This document shows positions 49,854 through 61,335 of a stretch of DNA of 64,000 nucleotides, one piece after another. Every line of letters starts with the position of its first letter. Position 1 is the first letter of the stretch. This DNA is from Nocardioides ginsengisegetis (GTDB lineage: Bacteria; Actinomycetota; Actinomycetes; Propionibacteriales; Nocardioidaceae), in contig NZ_JACGXA010000001.1 of the NCBI RefSeq assembly GCF_014138045.1, positions 1,659,001-1,723,000 of the forward strand. Reading direction: 5' to 3'. The translations under genes were made by a program, and so were the position numbers. A model generated the notes under the pieces. It was not told the origin of the DNA and did not search any database. It saw nothing but the letters and a program-made list of their open reading frames with translations.

Positions 49854-51221
49854 ATGATCTCCTGGCTCCTGCTCGGCGCCGCCCTGCTGCTGATCGTGGC
49901 GTGCGGGATCTTCGTCGCCGCCGAGTTCGCCTTCGTCACCGTCGACCGCACGCGGGTCGACGCGGCGGCCGCCGAGGGTGACCACGGGGCAGTGGGCGTG
50001 CAGCAGGCGCTGCGCACCCTGTCCACCCAGCTCTCCGGCGCGCAGGTCGGCATCACCGTCACCAACCTGGCGATCGGCTTCCTGGCCGGGCCCGCCATCG
50101 CCGACCTGATCGACGGTCCGCTCGGCGCGGTGGGCACGCCCGGGGGCGCCGTACGTCCGGTGGCGGTCGGCATCGGGCTCGCCCTCGGCACCATCCTCAC
50201 GATGATCTTCGGCGAGCTCGTGCCCAAGAACCTCGCGCTGGCCAAGCCGATGGAGGTCGCCCGGGCGACGCAGCGCTTCCAGCGCGCGTTCACGGCCGTC
50301 AACAAGATCCCCATCCGGGTGCTCAACGGGTCGGCCAACGCGTTCGTGCGCCGCCTCGGCATGGAGCCGCAGGAGGAGCTGCGCTCGGCCCGCAGCTCGA
50401 CCGAGCTGGCCAGCCTGATCCAGCGCTCGGCCGACCAGGGCACGCTCGACCAGGAGACGGCCGAGCTCATGGAGCGCTCCGTGGAGTTCGGATCCCGCAC
50501 GGCCGGCGAGATCATGACGCCGCGCGTGCGCACCACGAGCGTCGAGGTCGGCGACCGCGCCAGCCTCGTCATCGAGCTGGCCCGCGAGACCGGCCACTCC
50601 CGCTTCCCGGTCTACGACGCGGACGAGACCGTCGTCGGCACCGTCCACGTCAAGAACGCCGTGGCCCTGCCGGTCAACGAGCGGGCGACCACCCGGGTCA
50701 AGCACCTGATGGCCAAGCCGATCGTGGTGCCCGACTCGCTGCGCCTCGACCCGCTCATGGCCCTGTTGCGCAAGGACGGCTTCCAGATGGCGATCGTGCT
50801 CGACGAGTACGGCGGCCACGCCGGCATCGTGACGCTCGAGGACGTGATCGAGGAGATCGTCGGGGACATCGCCGACGAGCACGACCGCCTCGGCGCCCGG
50901 GCGCGCCAGCGCCGCGACTCGTCCTGGTCGCTGTCCGGCCTGCTGCGCCCCGACGAGGTGGAGGACCTGACCGGGATCGAGCTGCCCGACCACGAGGACT
51001 ACGACACGATCGCCGGCCTGGTGCTGCAGGTGATCGGCCGGATCCCCGAGGTGGGCGACATCGCCGAGGTCCCGGTGCCCGACCACTCCGACCCTGACGA
51101 GCCGCGGGAGCAGCTCGCCGTGCTCACCGTCGAGCTCATGGACGGCCTCCGCATCGACCGGGTGGGCCTGCGCCTGCACGACGGCGGCCACCGGGCCGAC
51201 GCCGGGGCGGGGGAGTCATGA
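49854..51221 (+). CDS. CNNM/CorC-type hemolysin-family protein 1
   Basis: 455-aa membrane protein: DUF21 region with four helices (ISWLLLGAALLLIVACGIFVAAEFAFV), a CBS pair (IMTPRVRTTSVEV ... MAIVLDEYGGHAGIVTLEDVIEEIVGDI) and a C-terminal CorC_HlyC domain. Mg2+/cation export or regulation is the known role. ATG 49854 after GGGAGGG. Its stop overlaps the paralogue's start by 4 bases (ATGA). Confidence 0.9.
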   Translation: MISWLLLGAALLLIVACGIFVAAEFAFVTVDRTRVDAAAAEGDHGAVGVQQALRTLSTQLSGAQVGITVTNLAIGFLAGPAIADLIDGPLGAVGTPGGAVRPVAVGIGLALGTILTMIFGELVPKNLALAKPMEVARATQRFQRAFTAVNKIPIRVLNGSANAFVRRLGMEPQEELRSARSSTELASLIQRSADQGTLDQETAELMERSVEFGSRTAGEIMTPRVRTTSVEVGDRASLVIELARETGHSRFPVYDADETVVGTVHVKNAVALPVNERATTRVKHLMAKPIVVPDSLRLDPLMALLRKDGFQMAIVLDEYGGHAGIVTLEDVIEEIVGDIADEHDRLGARARQRRDSSWSLSGLLRPDEVEDLTGIELPDHEDYDTIAGLVLQVIGRIPEVGDIAEVPVPDHSDPDEPREQLAVLTVELMDGLRIDRVGLRLHDGGHRADAGAGES

Positions 51222-52267
51222 GCAGCGGTGGCGCGATCGTCGTCGCGATCCTGCTCCTCCTGGGCAACGCGTTCTTCGTGGCGGCCGAGTTCGCCCTGGT
51301 CTCCGCCCGGCGCACCCAGATCGAGCCGCGCGCCGAGGCCGGCAACCGCTTCGCGCGGACGACGCTGCGCGCCATGGAGAACATCTCGCTGGTGATCGGC
51401 GTCAACCAGCTCGGCATCACGGTCTGCTCGCTGGTCCTGGGTGCGGTCGGCGAGCCGGCCGTCTCCCACCTGCTCGAGCCGGTGCTGCATGCCGCGCACG
51501 TCCCCGAGGGGTTCCTGCACCCGGTCGCGTTCACGGGGGCCCTGGCGATCGTGGTCTACCTCCACGTGGTGATGGGGGAGATGATCCCCAAGAACATCGC
51601 GCTGGCCGGCCCCGACCGCGCCGCGCTCGTGCTCGGCACGCCGATCTGGGCGATCGTCACCGTCCTGCGGCCGGTCATCATCGTCATCAACGCGATCGCG
51701 GCGGCGTTCCTGCGGCTGGTCGGCGTACGCCTCATGGACGAGGTGAGCTCGACCTACACGCGCGAGGAGGTCGCGGCGATGGTGGAGGAGTCCCGGGGTG
51801 AGGGCCTTCTCGAGGCCGACGAGTACGACCGCCTCGCCGGCGCCCTCGGCTTCACCGAGAAGAACGTGACGTCGGTGCTGATGCCGCCCGACACGCTGAC
51901 CACCGTCGCCCGCGGCGCGTCCGGCGCCGACGTCGAGGCCATTTGCGCGGCCACCGGCTTCAGTCGCTTCCCGGTGGCCGGCGACGGCGGCGAGCTGCTC
52001 GGCTACCTGCACATCAAGGACGTCCTCGAGCCCGACGAGGAGCGCCGCGAGCGGCCCCTCGACGACAAGTGGATCCGGCCGTTCGCGCCGGTCACGTCCG
52101 ACGACACGCTGCACGAGGCCCTCGAGACCCTGCAGCGTCGTGGTGCGCACATGGCGCGCGTGGTCGACGCCGAGGGGACCACCATCGGCCTGGCCACGCT
52201 CGAGGACGTCATCGAGGAGCTGGTCGGCGAGATCCGCGACGCGGCCCATCTCGAGGAGCCGGTCTGA
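51218..52267 (+). CDS. CNNM/CorC-type hemolysin-family protein 2
   Basis: 349-aa paralogue of the previous gene: DUF21 with VAAEFALVSARRTQIEPRAEAGN and MGEMIPKNIALAGPD, then a CBS pair, VTSVLMPPDTLTTV ... ARVVDAEGTTIGLATLEDVIEELVGEIRD. The C-terminal CorC_HlyC domain is missing, the usual difference between the two members of such tandem pairs. Confidence 0.9.
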   Translation: MSSGGAIVVAILLLLGNAFFVAAEFALVSARRTQIEPRAEAGNRFARTTLRAMENISLVIGVNQLGITVCSLVLGAVGEPAVSHLLEPVLHAAHVPEGFLHPVAFTGALAIVVYLHVVMGEMIPKNIALAGPDRAALVLGTPIWAIVTVLRPVIIVINAIAAAFLRLVGVRLMDEVSSTYTREEVAAMVEESRGEGLLEADEYDRLAGALGFTEKNVTSVLMPPDTLTTVARGASGADVEAICAATGFSRFPVAGDGGELLGYLHIKDVLEPDEERRERPLDDKWIRPFAPVTSDDTLHEALETLQRRGAHMARVVDAEGTTIGLATLEDVIEELVGEIRDAAHLEEPV

Positions 52268-52386
52268 GGTCTGCGGACCCCACCGCGCGGGTGCGCACTC
52301 GTGGGCCCGCACCGACGGCTAAGGTGTGCACGCACGACGCTCCAGACACTCCCCATCACACTCCAGAGAACGGCGAACAGGCACCC

Positions 52387-52989
52387 GTGGCGGACGACTC
52401 GACGCGGAACAACCGCGTGTGGACCCTCCCCAACCTGCTCAGCCTGATCCGGCTGGCGGGGGTCCCCGTGTTCCTCTGGCTCGTCCTCGGGCCGGAGGCC
52501 GACGGCTGGGCGCTGGGCCTCCTCGTGGTCTCCGGGATCACCGACTTCCTCGACGGCTGGCTGGCGCGCAAGCTCGACCAGACCTCGGTGGTCGGGCAGA
52601 TCCTCGATCCCGTCGCCGACCGGCTCTACATCCTCGCCGTCGTGGTGGGACTCGCCCTGCGCGACGTCATCCCGTGGTGGACCGCGGTGTCACTGCCGCT
52701 GCGGGACGCGCTGATGTGGGGGCTGGTGCCCCTGCTGCGCACGCGGGGCTACAGTTCCCTGCCGGTGCACTTCCTCGGCAAGGCCGCGACCTTCAACCTG
52801 CTCTACGCCTTCCCGCTGCTCCTGCTCGGCGACGGTGAGGGCATCGTCGCCACTCTCGCCCAGGTCTTCGGCTGGGCGTTCGCCCTGTGGGGGATCGGGC
52901 TCTACTGGTGGGCCGGGATCCTCTACGCCTGGCAGGTCCGCAGGCTGCTGGCCACCACAGAACGCCGTACGACGGTCCGCCATGGCTGA
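52387..52989 (+). CDS. pgsA2: CDP-alcohol phosphatidyltransferase (PgsA2-like)
   Basis: 200-aa membrane enzyme of phospholipid synthesis with the CDP-alcohol signature DFLDGWLARKLDQTSVVG ... DPVADR (all catalytic Asp/Arg/Gly residues kept). GTG start chosen for the conserved NNRVWTLPNLLSLIRLAGVP N-terminus. Symbol is by synteny with the mycobacterial pgsA2-DUF881-sbp-DUF881-gcvH block; exact lipid product unknown. Confidence 0.85.
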   Translation: MADDSTRNNRVWTLPNLLSLIRLAGVPVFLWLVLGPEADGWALGLLVVSGITDFLDGWLARKLDQTSVVGQILDPVADRLYILAVVVGLALRDVIPWWTAVSLPLRDALMWGLVPLLRTRGYSSLPVHFLGKAATFNLLYAFPLLLLGDGEGIVATLAQVFGWAFALWGIGLYWWAGILYAWQVRRLLATTERRTTVRHG

Positions 52990-53875
52990 CGTGCCGGACC
53001 CGGCCGTCCGGCCCGCGCCGCAGCTGCCGGCCCGGGTCACCCTGCCCCTGCTGACCCTCATCACCCAGCAGTCGCTGGACGAGGACTACCTCCACGTCGC
53101 CGAACGCCGTGCTGCCACGTCGCCGGGGCCGGCCCGGATCCGCCCGCACCGCACCGCGGCGGTGGTCGTCGCCGTGTTCGGGGTGCTCGTGACGACGGCG
53201 GCGGTGCAGACCTCGCGCAACGCCAGCGTCAACGACGCGTCCCGGGCGACGCTGATCTCGCAGATCACCGCCAGGCGCGACTCGGTCTCGCGGCTGCAGG
53301 ACGGCATCGTGGCCCAGCGCGAGCGCAACACGCGGTTGCAGGACACGCTGGCGCGGACCACCAGCGCGGAGCAGTCCGCGATCACCCGGATGCGCCGGCT
53401 CGAGGTCCGCACCGGGTTCGTCCCCGTCAGGGGAGAGGGCGTCCGGATCACGATCGACGACCCGCCCGGGGCCGACGGGACCGAGGCCGTGCGCGACGAG
53501 GACCTCGCGCTGCTCGTCGACGGCCTGTGGCAGGCAGGCGCCGAGGCGATCTCGATCAACGGCCAGCGCCTGACCGCCCTGAGCGCCATCCGCAACGCGA
53601 GCATCGCCATCCACGTCAACAGCCGGCCGATCTCGCCGCCCTACACCGTCCTCGCCATCGGTGACACCCGCACCCTGCAGGCCAACCTGCTCGACACGAC
53701 CCACGGGCTCGCGTTCTTCGACGTGGCGCAACAGCTCGGTTTCGTCTACGAGCTGCACAATGAGGACACGCTGTCCCTGCCGGCCGCGCCGGAGCGGCTG
53801 CTGCGCCTCCGGGCCGCCAAGGCCGGGACCGCGGCCGACCAGAACAACCACGTCGACGAGGAGAACACGCCGTGA
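52982..53875 (+). CDS. DUF881 membrane-anchored protein 1
   Basis: 297-aa protein: about 60 residues of N-terminal cytoplasm, one helix (TAAVVVAVFGVLVTTAAVQT), a coiled coil (RDSVSRLQDGIVAQRERNTRLQDTL) and the extracellular DUF881 domain (GVRITIDDPPG, LVDGLWQAGAEAISINGQRL, SPPYTVLAIGD). Overlaps the previous gene by 8 bases and the small basic protein by 4 (GTGA). Probably cell-envelope related. Confidence 0.88.
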   Translation: MADVPDPAVRPAPQLPARVTLPLLTLITQQSLDEDYLHVAERRAATSPGPARIRPHRTAAVVVAVFGVLVTTAAVQTSRNASVNDASRATLISQITARRDSVSRLQDGIVAQRERNTRLQDTLARTTSAEQSAITRMRRLEVRTGFVPVRGEGVRITIDDPPGADGTEAVRDEDLALLVDGLWQAGAEAISINGQRLTALSAIRNASIAIHVNSRPISPPYTVLAIGDTRTLQANLLDTTHGLAFFDVAQQLGFVYELHNEDTLSLPAAPERLLRLRAAKAGTAADQNNHVDEENTP

Positions 53876-54204
53876 TCGCCGCACTCGGGCTGCTCGTGGG
53901 CATCGTCCTGGGCCTGATCTTCCAGCCCGACGTCCCGCTGGGACTGGAGCCCTACCTGCCCATCGCCGTCGTGGCCGCCCTCGACGCGGTCTTCGGCGGG
54001 CTGCGCGCCTACCTCGACGGCATCTTCGACGACAAGGTCTTCGTCGTCTCCTTCTTCAGCAACGTCGTGATCGCGGCCGCGATCGTCTACCTCGGGGACA
54101 AGCTCGGCGTCGGCGGCCAGCTCTCGACCGGCGTCATCGTGGTCCTCGGCATCCGGATCTTCTCCAACGTGGCGGCCATCCGGCGCCACCTCTTCCATGC
54201 ATGA
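53872..54204 (+). CDS. Small basic protein (Sbp, DUF1290)
   Basis: 110-aa membrane protein with three helices: ALGLLVGIVLGLIFQPDVP, LPIAVVAALDAVFGGLRAYLDGIFDDKVFVVSFFSNVV, VIVVLGIRIFSNVAAIRRHLF. It sits between two DUF881 genes as in many Gram-positives, with 4-base overlaps on both sides. Confidence 0.9.
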   Translation: MIAALGLLVGIVLGLIFQPDVPLGLEPYLPIAVVAALDAVFGGLRAYLDGIFDDKVFVVSFFSNVVIAAAIVYLGDKLGVGGQLSTGVIVVLGIRIFSNVAAIRRHLFHA

Positions 54205-54965
54205 GCGCGATGACTGACCAGAGCAAGCCCCCGGCCGGCCCCCAGGACACCGGACGCCAGCGCCTCACCGAGGCGCTGCGCAAGCCGTCCCGCGCCCAGG
54301 CGATCGTCGGCGTGCTCCTGGCCGTCGTGGGCTTCGCAGCCGTCACGCAGGTCCGGGCCAACGAGGTCGACAGCACGTACGCCGGCTACCGCGAGCAGGA
54401 CCTCATCGACGTGCTCAACGGCCTGGCCGGCACCACCCAGCGCGCCCAGGCCGAGATCTCGCGCCTCGAGGCGACCCGCGAGGACCTGCAGTCCAGCACC
54501 GACGCCCGGCAGGCGGCGCTCGACCAGGCCCAGGCGCGCTCGGACACCCTGAACATCCTGGCCGGACTGGTGCCCGTCACCGGCCCCGGCATCCGGATCA
54601 CCATCAAGGAGCTCACGGCGCCGGTCAGCACCGACGACATCCTCGACACCATCGAGGAGCTCCGTGCCGCCGGCGCCGAGGCCATGCAGATCAACGGCCA
54701 GGTCCGGGTCATCGCGCAGAGCTCGATCCAGGACGCCGAGGGTGGGTTCTACGTCGACGACACGCTCCTGGAGGCGCCGTACGTCATCGACGTCATCGGC
54801 GACCCGCACACCCTCGCCGGGGCGCTGTCCTTCCCCGACGGCCCGACCCAGCGCTTCGAGGAGTCCGGTGACGAGGTCACCGTCGACGAGCTCAACTCGC
54901 TCGACATCGAGGCGGTCCGGCAGCCGGTGCAGCCTCAGTACGCCCAGCCCGACCCGAGCCAGTAG
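54201..54965 (+). CDS. DUF881 membrane-anchored protein 2
   Basis: 254-aa protein with one N-terminal helix (AIVGVLLAVVGFAAVTQV), a coiled coil (AQAEISRLEATREDLQSSTDARQ) and the DUF881 domain (GPGIRITIKELTAPVS, ELRAAGAEAMQINGQVRV, APYVIDVIGDP). Paralogue of the gene at 52982. Coupled to Sbp (ATGA). Confidence 0.88.
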   Translation: MSAMTDQSKPPAGPQDTGRQRLTEALRKPSRAQAIVGVLLAVVGFAAVTQVRANEVDSTYAGYREQDLIDVLNGLAGTTQRAQAEISRLEATREDLQSSTDARQAALDQAQARSDTLNILAGLVPVTGPGIRITIKELTAPVSTDDILDTIEELRAAGAEAMQINGQVRVIAQSSIQDAEGGFYVDDTLLEAPYVIDVIGDPHTLAGALSFPDGPTQRFEESGDEVTVDELNSLDIEAVRQPVQPQYAQPDPSQ

Positions 54966-55008
54966 CCTGCGCACGTCAGGCGCCACCCGTTCTGCGACAG
55001 GAGACCCC

Positions 55009-55395
55009 TTGTACCCCGACGACCTGAAGTACACCACCGAGCACGAGTGGCTGCGGACGCCCGGTGAGCACGCGGGCTCGGTCCGGATCGGCATCACCCA
55101 CTACGCCCAGGACGCCCTCGGCGACATCGTCTACGTGTCCCTGCCCGAGGTCGGCGAGACCGTCGAGGCCGGCAGCACCTGCGGCGAGCTGGAGTCCACG
55201 AAGTCGGTCAGCGACGTCTACGCGCCCGTGAGCGGCGAGGTCGTCGCCCGCAACGAGTCCCTCGATGCCACGCCCGAGCTGGTCAACAACGACCCGTACG
55301 GCGGCGGCTGGCTCTTCGAGGTCGTCCCCACCGATGCGTCCGCGACCGACGAGCTCATGGACGCCGCGGCCTACGAGGCCTCGCTCTCGGCCTGA
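55009..55395 (+). CDS. gcvH: Glycine cleavage system H protein
   Basis: 128-aa lipoyl carrier of the glycine cleavage complex, receiving the aminomethyl group from GcvP. Lipoylated Lys65 is in ELESTKSVSD; EHEWLR and GIT-x-YAQDALGDIVYV are typical. It starts with TTG, preceded by CAGGAG; no in-frame ATG or GTG fits. gcvP is 3 kb downstream with its own riboswitch; gcvT and the lipoamide dehydrogenase are not in the window. Confidence 0.95.
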   Translation: MYPDDLKYTTEHEWLRTPGEHAGSVRIGITHYAQDALGDIVYVSLPEVGETVEAGSTCGELESTKSVSDVYAPVSGEVVARNESLDATPELVNNDPYGGGWLFEVVPTDASATDELMDAAAYEASLSA

Positions 55396-55551
55396 TCCCC
55401 GACCACGTCGCGGGGAGCATCGGCGTGCTTCGCGCGCCCGCCCCGCACAGGCCCACCGGACTGATAGGTTCGGACCAACCGTCAACCTCTACCCGGCCCT
55501 GAGGGTTCAGGCCGGTCGAGGGTGACGACGACCCGACCCGGAGGATGACCG

Positions 55552-56085
55552 ATGCCGTTCTGCACAGCGTGTGGGAAGCAGAACCCCGACGACGCCCGTT
55601 TCTGCGCCCAGTGCGGGACGCGACTGGTGTCCGCGGACACACCCGCGACCCCTGAGCCGCCGTCGGCCGACAACGCCGGGGAGTCCACCGCGACGATCTC
55701 GATCTCGGTGGGCGCGGACAAGACCGAGACGTCCGACCGCCAGCTCAACGCCGTGGACGCGGCCGCCGTGGACGCGCTGCCCGTCGGGCACGCGCTCCTC
55801 GTCGTGCAGCGGGGCCCGGGCTCGGGCAGCCGGTTCCTGCTCGACGCAGACCAGGTCAACGCCGGACGCCACCCCGACAGCGAGATCTTCCTCGACGACG
55901 TGACGGTCTCGCGCCGGCACGCGGAGTTCAACCGCAGCGGCGACACCTTCACCGTCAGCGACGTGGGCAGCCTCAACGGCACCTACGTCAACCGCGACCG
56001 GATCGACAAGGTCCTGCTCAAGGACGGCGACGAGGTGCAGATCGGCAAGTACCGCCTCGTCTTCTTCTCCGGGCACGCGGGCTGA
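55552..56085 (+). CDS. garA: FHA-domain regulator (GarA/OdhI-like)
   Basis: 177-aa protein. N-terminal zinc ribbon CTACGKQNPDDARFCAQCG (unlike the shorter mycobacterial GarA), an acidic linker with the Ser/Thr kinase-type motif TETSD, and a C-terminal FHA domain (AGRHPDSEIFLDDVTVSRRHAEF ... VGSLNGTYVNRDRI). In relatives, phosphorylation switches its binding to 2-oxoglutarate dehydrogenase and glutamate enzymes. Confidence 0.9.
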   Translation: MPFCTACGKQNPDDARFCAQCGTRLVSADTPATPEPPSADNAGESTATISISVGADKTETSDRQLNAVDAAAVDALPVGHALLVVQRGPGSGSRFLLDADQVNAGRHPDSEIFLDDVTVSRRHAEFNRSGDTFTVSDVGSLNGTYVNRDRIDKVLLKDGDEVQIGKYRLVFFSGHAG

Positions 56086-56087
56086 CG

Positions 56088-56837
56088 TTGTCCTCGAGCA
56101 TGCACCAGCCCGCAGCCACCTCGGGGTCCCGGACGCGGATGAACATCGGCGAGGTGCTCGACCGGCTGCGCCCCGACTTCCCGGGGATCACCATCCCCAA
56201 GATCCGCTTCCTCGAGGACAAGGGACTCATCAAGCCCGAGCGCACCGCCGCCGGCTACCGGAAGTTCTCCTCCGACGACGTGGAGCGCCTGCGCTACGTC
56301 CTGCGGATGCAGCGCGACCACTACCTGCCGCTGAAGGTCATAGGGGAGCACCTCGACGCCATCGACCGGGGCCTGGAGCCGCCGCCGATCGAGGCGGTCG
56401 TGCCGACGGTGCCGCAGGTCGCGCTCGCGGCCGACGGCCTGCCGAGCGCCGAGTCGTTCGCGCGCCGGGACAACCTGCGCCTCTCGCGGCGTGAGCTGGT
56501 CAAGATCGCGGAGATCTCCGAGGACCTGCTCGACCAGCTCGAGCAGTACGCCCTGATCACCCCGCGACCCGGCACCGGCCACTACGACACCGACGCCCTG
56601 GTGATCGCCCGGACCGCCCGCGAGCTCGCCGACTTCGGGTTCGAGCCGCGCCACCTCCGGGCCTTCAAGACCGCGGCCGACCGCGAGGTAGGGCTCGTCG
56701 AGCAGGTCGTAGCACCGCACAAGCGCAGCCGCGACACTGCCGCCAAGGCACGCGCCGAGGAAGCCGTCAGCGAGATCGCTGCCCTCTCGGTGCGGTTGCA
56801 CGCCACCCTCGTCAAGACGGGCCTGCGCTCCTCCTGA
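56088..56837 (+). CDS. ftsR: MerR-family regulator FtsR
   Basis: 249-aa MerR-type protein. N-terminal HTH and wing: NIGEVLDRLRPDFPGITIPKIRFLEDKGLIKPERTAAGYRKFSSDDVERLRYVLRMQRDHYLPLKVI; a dimerisation helix and a C-terminal helical domain follow. Orthologues (Rv1828, FtsR) next to garA/odhI regulate ftsZ and growth. Start TTG 56088 or ATG 56100; no strong RBS decides. Confidence 0.87.
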   Translation: MSSSMHQPAATSGSRTRMNIGEVLDRLRPDFPGITIPKIRFLEDKGLIKPERTAAGYRKFSSDDVERLRYVLRMQRDHYLPLKVIGEHLDAIDRGLEPPPIEAVVPTVPQVALAADGLPSAESFARRDNLRLSRRELVKIAEISEDLLDQLEQYALITPRPGTGHYDTDALVIARTARELADFGFEPRHLRAFKTAADREVGLVEQVVAPHKRSRDTAAKARAEEAVSEIAALSVRLHATLVKTGLRSS

Positions 56838-56903
56838 CGCCTCCGCCCTGGCGTCGCGCGGCGCCGCCCGAACGCCCATCACCCAGCGGAGTAGGGTGAT
56901 CGT

Positions 56904-57371
56904 GTGCGCGAAGTCGATGTCATGGGAGTCCGGGTCGAGATGCCCTCGAACCAGCCGATCGTGCTGCTGCGCGAGGTGTCGGGGGAGAGGTACCTCCCGA
57001 TCTGGATCGGGGCGGTCGAGGCCACCGCGATCGCCTTCGCCCAGCAGGGCGTGGTGCCACCGCGGCCCCTCACGCACGACCTCATGAAGGACGTCCTCGA
57101 GGCGACCGGCAACGAGCTCACCGAGGTGCGGATCACCGACGTCAAGGACGGGGTCTTCTTCGCGACCCTGGTCTTCGGCTCCGGCGCCGAGGTCAGCGCC
57201 CGGCCCTCCGACTCCATCGCCCTGGCCCTGCGGACCGGCTCGCGCATCGTGTGCGCCGAGGAGGTCCTCGACGAGGCCGGGCTCGCCGTGCCCGCCGAGC
57301 AGGAGGACGAGGTCGAGAAGTTCCGCGAGTTCCTCGACCAAGTCACCCCCGAGGACTTCGAGTCTCTCTAG
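56904..57371 (+). CDS. DUF151 bifunctional-nuclease-family protein
   Basis: 155-aa protein: DVMGVRVEMPSNQPIVLLREVSGERYLPIWIGAVEATAIAFAQQGVVPPRPLTHDL is the DUF151/BFN signature. Conserved between the two MerR genes in actinobacteria (Rv1829 position). Possible nuclease or regulator; activity unproven here. GTG start, ATG at 56922 possible. Confidence 0.87.
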   Translation: MREVDVMGVRVEMPSNQPIVLLREVSGERYLPIWIGAVEATAIAFAQQGVVPPRPLTHDLMKDVLEATGNELTEVRITDVKDGVFFATLVFGSGAEVSARPSDSIALALRTGSRIVCAEEVLDEAGLAVPAEQEDEVEKFREFLDQVTPEDFESL

Positions 57372-57391
57372 CGATCGGCCCGAACCTTCAC

Positions 57392-57404
57392 CCTCAAGTT
57401 GAGG
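57392..57404. promoter_or_regulatory. MerR-type operator before the second MerR gene
   Basis: CCTCAA-G-TTGAGG is a perfect palindrome, followed directly by a second TTGAGG and, 50 bases on, by a related CCTCAGGTCGAGG (57442-57454). MerR proteins bind such palindromes within their promoters. The region (57372-57571) is the promoter of the next MerR gene and probably autoregulated. Confidence 0.55.
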
Positions 57405-57571
57405 TTGAGGGTTCCGACACGCCGCCGACGTCGTTGACCACCCTCAGGTCGAGGCTTACCTTCTAGATGTCTCTGTTGTAACTCCACTGTTGTGGTGCGC
57501 CCACCGCGGGCGCCGCGCGACACTTCCCCCTCGGGAGTTACGGACAACGGAGTAGACCCGCGGAGGACCGT

Positions 57572-58168
57572 GTGAACGAGAACGAGCAGGAGCTGGGCAC
57601 CAGCGTCGAGACCGCCAAGGCGGTCGAGGCTGCGGAGGAGCAGGGTCTCCTCTTCAGCGACGACGTGTCGCCGCTCCCGAGTGACACCGGTTACCGGGGT
57701 CCCACCGCGTGCAGTGCCGCGGGCATCACCTATCGCCAGCTGGACTACTGGGCCCGCACCGGCCTCATCGAGCCCACCGTGCGCGGCGCCAAGGGCTCCG
57801 GCTCGCAGCGCCTCTACAGCTTCCAGGACATCCTGCTGCTCAAGGTCGTCAAGCGCCTGCTCGACGCCGGCATCTCACTGCAGCAGATCCGCACCGCCGT
57901 GCAGCACCTCCGCCAGCGTGGCACCGAGGACCTCACCCGCGTCACGCTGATGAGCGACGGCGTCTCGGTCTACGAGTGCACGAGCAACGACGAGATCATC
58001 GACCTCCTCCAGGGCGGTCAGGGCGTCTTCGGCATCGCCATCGGCGGCGTGTGGCAGGAGATCGAGGGCACCCTCGCCGAGCTGCCCAGCGAGCGCACCG
58101 CCGAGGACGACGCCCCCTCGGCCAGCGACGAGCTCGCGGCGCGTCGTGCCGCCCGCCAGACCGGCTGA
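57572..58168 (+). CDS. MerR-family regulator (Rv1830-like)
   Basis: 198-aa MerR-type protein: YRGPTACSAAGITYRQLDYWARTGLIEPTVRGAKGSGSQRLYSFQDILLLKVVKRLLDAGISLQQIRTAV. The residues after the HTH form a helix and a beta domain (VTLMSDGVSVYECTSNDEIIDLLQGGQGVF). GTG start with CGGAGGA. Position matches Rv1830 of mycobacteria, between the DUF151 gene and gcvP. Confidence 0.88.
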   Translation: MNENEQELGTSVETAKAVEAAEEQGLLFSDDVSPLPSDTGYRGPTACSAAGITYRQLDYWARTGLIEPTVRGAKGSGSQRLYSFQDILLLKVVKRLLDAGISLQQIRTAVQHLRQRGTEDLTRVTLMSDGVSVYECTSNDEIIDLLQGGQGVFGIAIGGVWQEIEGTLAELPSERTAEDDAPSASDELAARRAARQTG

Positions 58169-58191
58169 TCACCGGGTTCCCAGCACTCTCA

Positions 58192-58226
58192 CAACGGTCC
58201 GTCGCCCTCGTGGCGGCGGGCCGTTG
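58192..58226 (+). terminator. Intrinsic-type terminator after the MerR gene
   Basis: A 15-bp stem (CAACGG-x-CCG-x-CGCC pairing GGCG-x-CGG-x-CCGTTG with two G-T pairs) and a 5-base loop, 24 bases after the MerR stop and 40 bases before the riboswitch. It separates gcvP transcription from the upstream block. Confidence 0.75.
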
Positions 58227-58266
58227 TCGCGTTGCCTGATAGATTGGCGCCGCTGACAATCCCGCA

Positions 58267-58379
58267 CGGGAGAGTCTTCGCCCGGTGGCCAGTGGCAGCC
58301 GGAGCGGAGCGCCGAAGGGGCAATTCCTCCCCGGAACCTCTCAGGCGCCCGGACCGTGCGGACGAGGCAACTCTGGAGA
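58267..58379 (+). ncRNA. Glycine riboswitch (gcvT motif) upstream of gcvP
   Basis: All conserved elements are present in order: GGGAGAG, GCGCCGAAGGGGCAA, CCCCGGAACCTCTCAGGC, GGACCG, GACGAGGC and ACTCTGGAGA. One complete aptamer plus the short 3' stem, i.e. the single-aptamer type. It should bind glycine and switch on the glycine cleavage gene downstream, whose start is about 74 bases on. Confidence 0.9.
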
Positions 58380-58452
58380 TCGCCCCCGCACCGGGGAGCC
58401 GGACGACAGAGGGGGAGGCGACCCGATCGACCGCTGATCCGAGGAGCCACCC

Positions 58453-61331
<2,879 letters not shown>

Positions 61332-61335
<4 letters not shown>

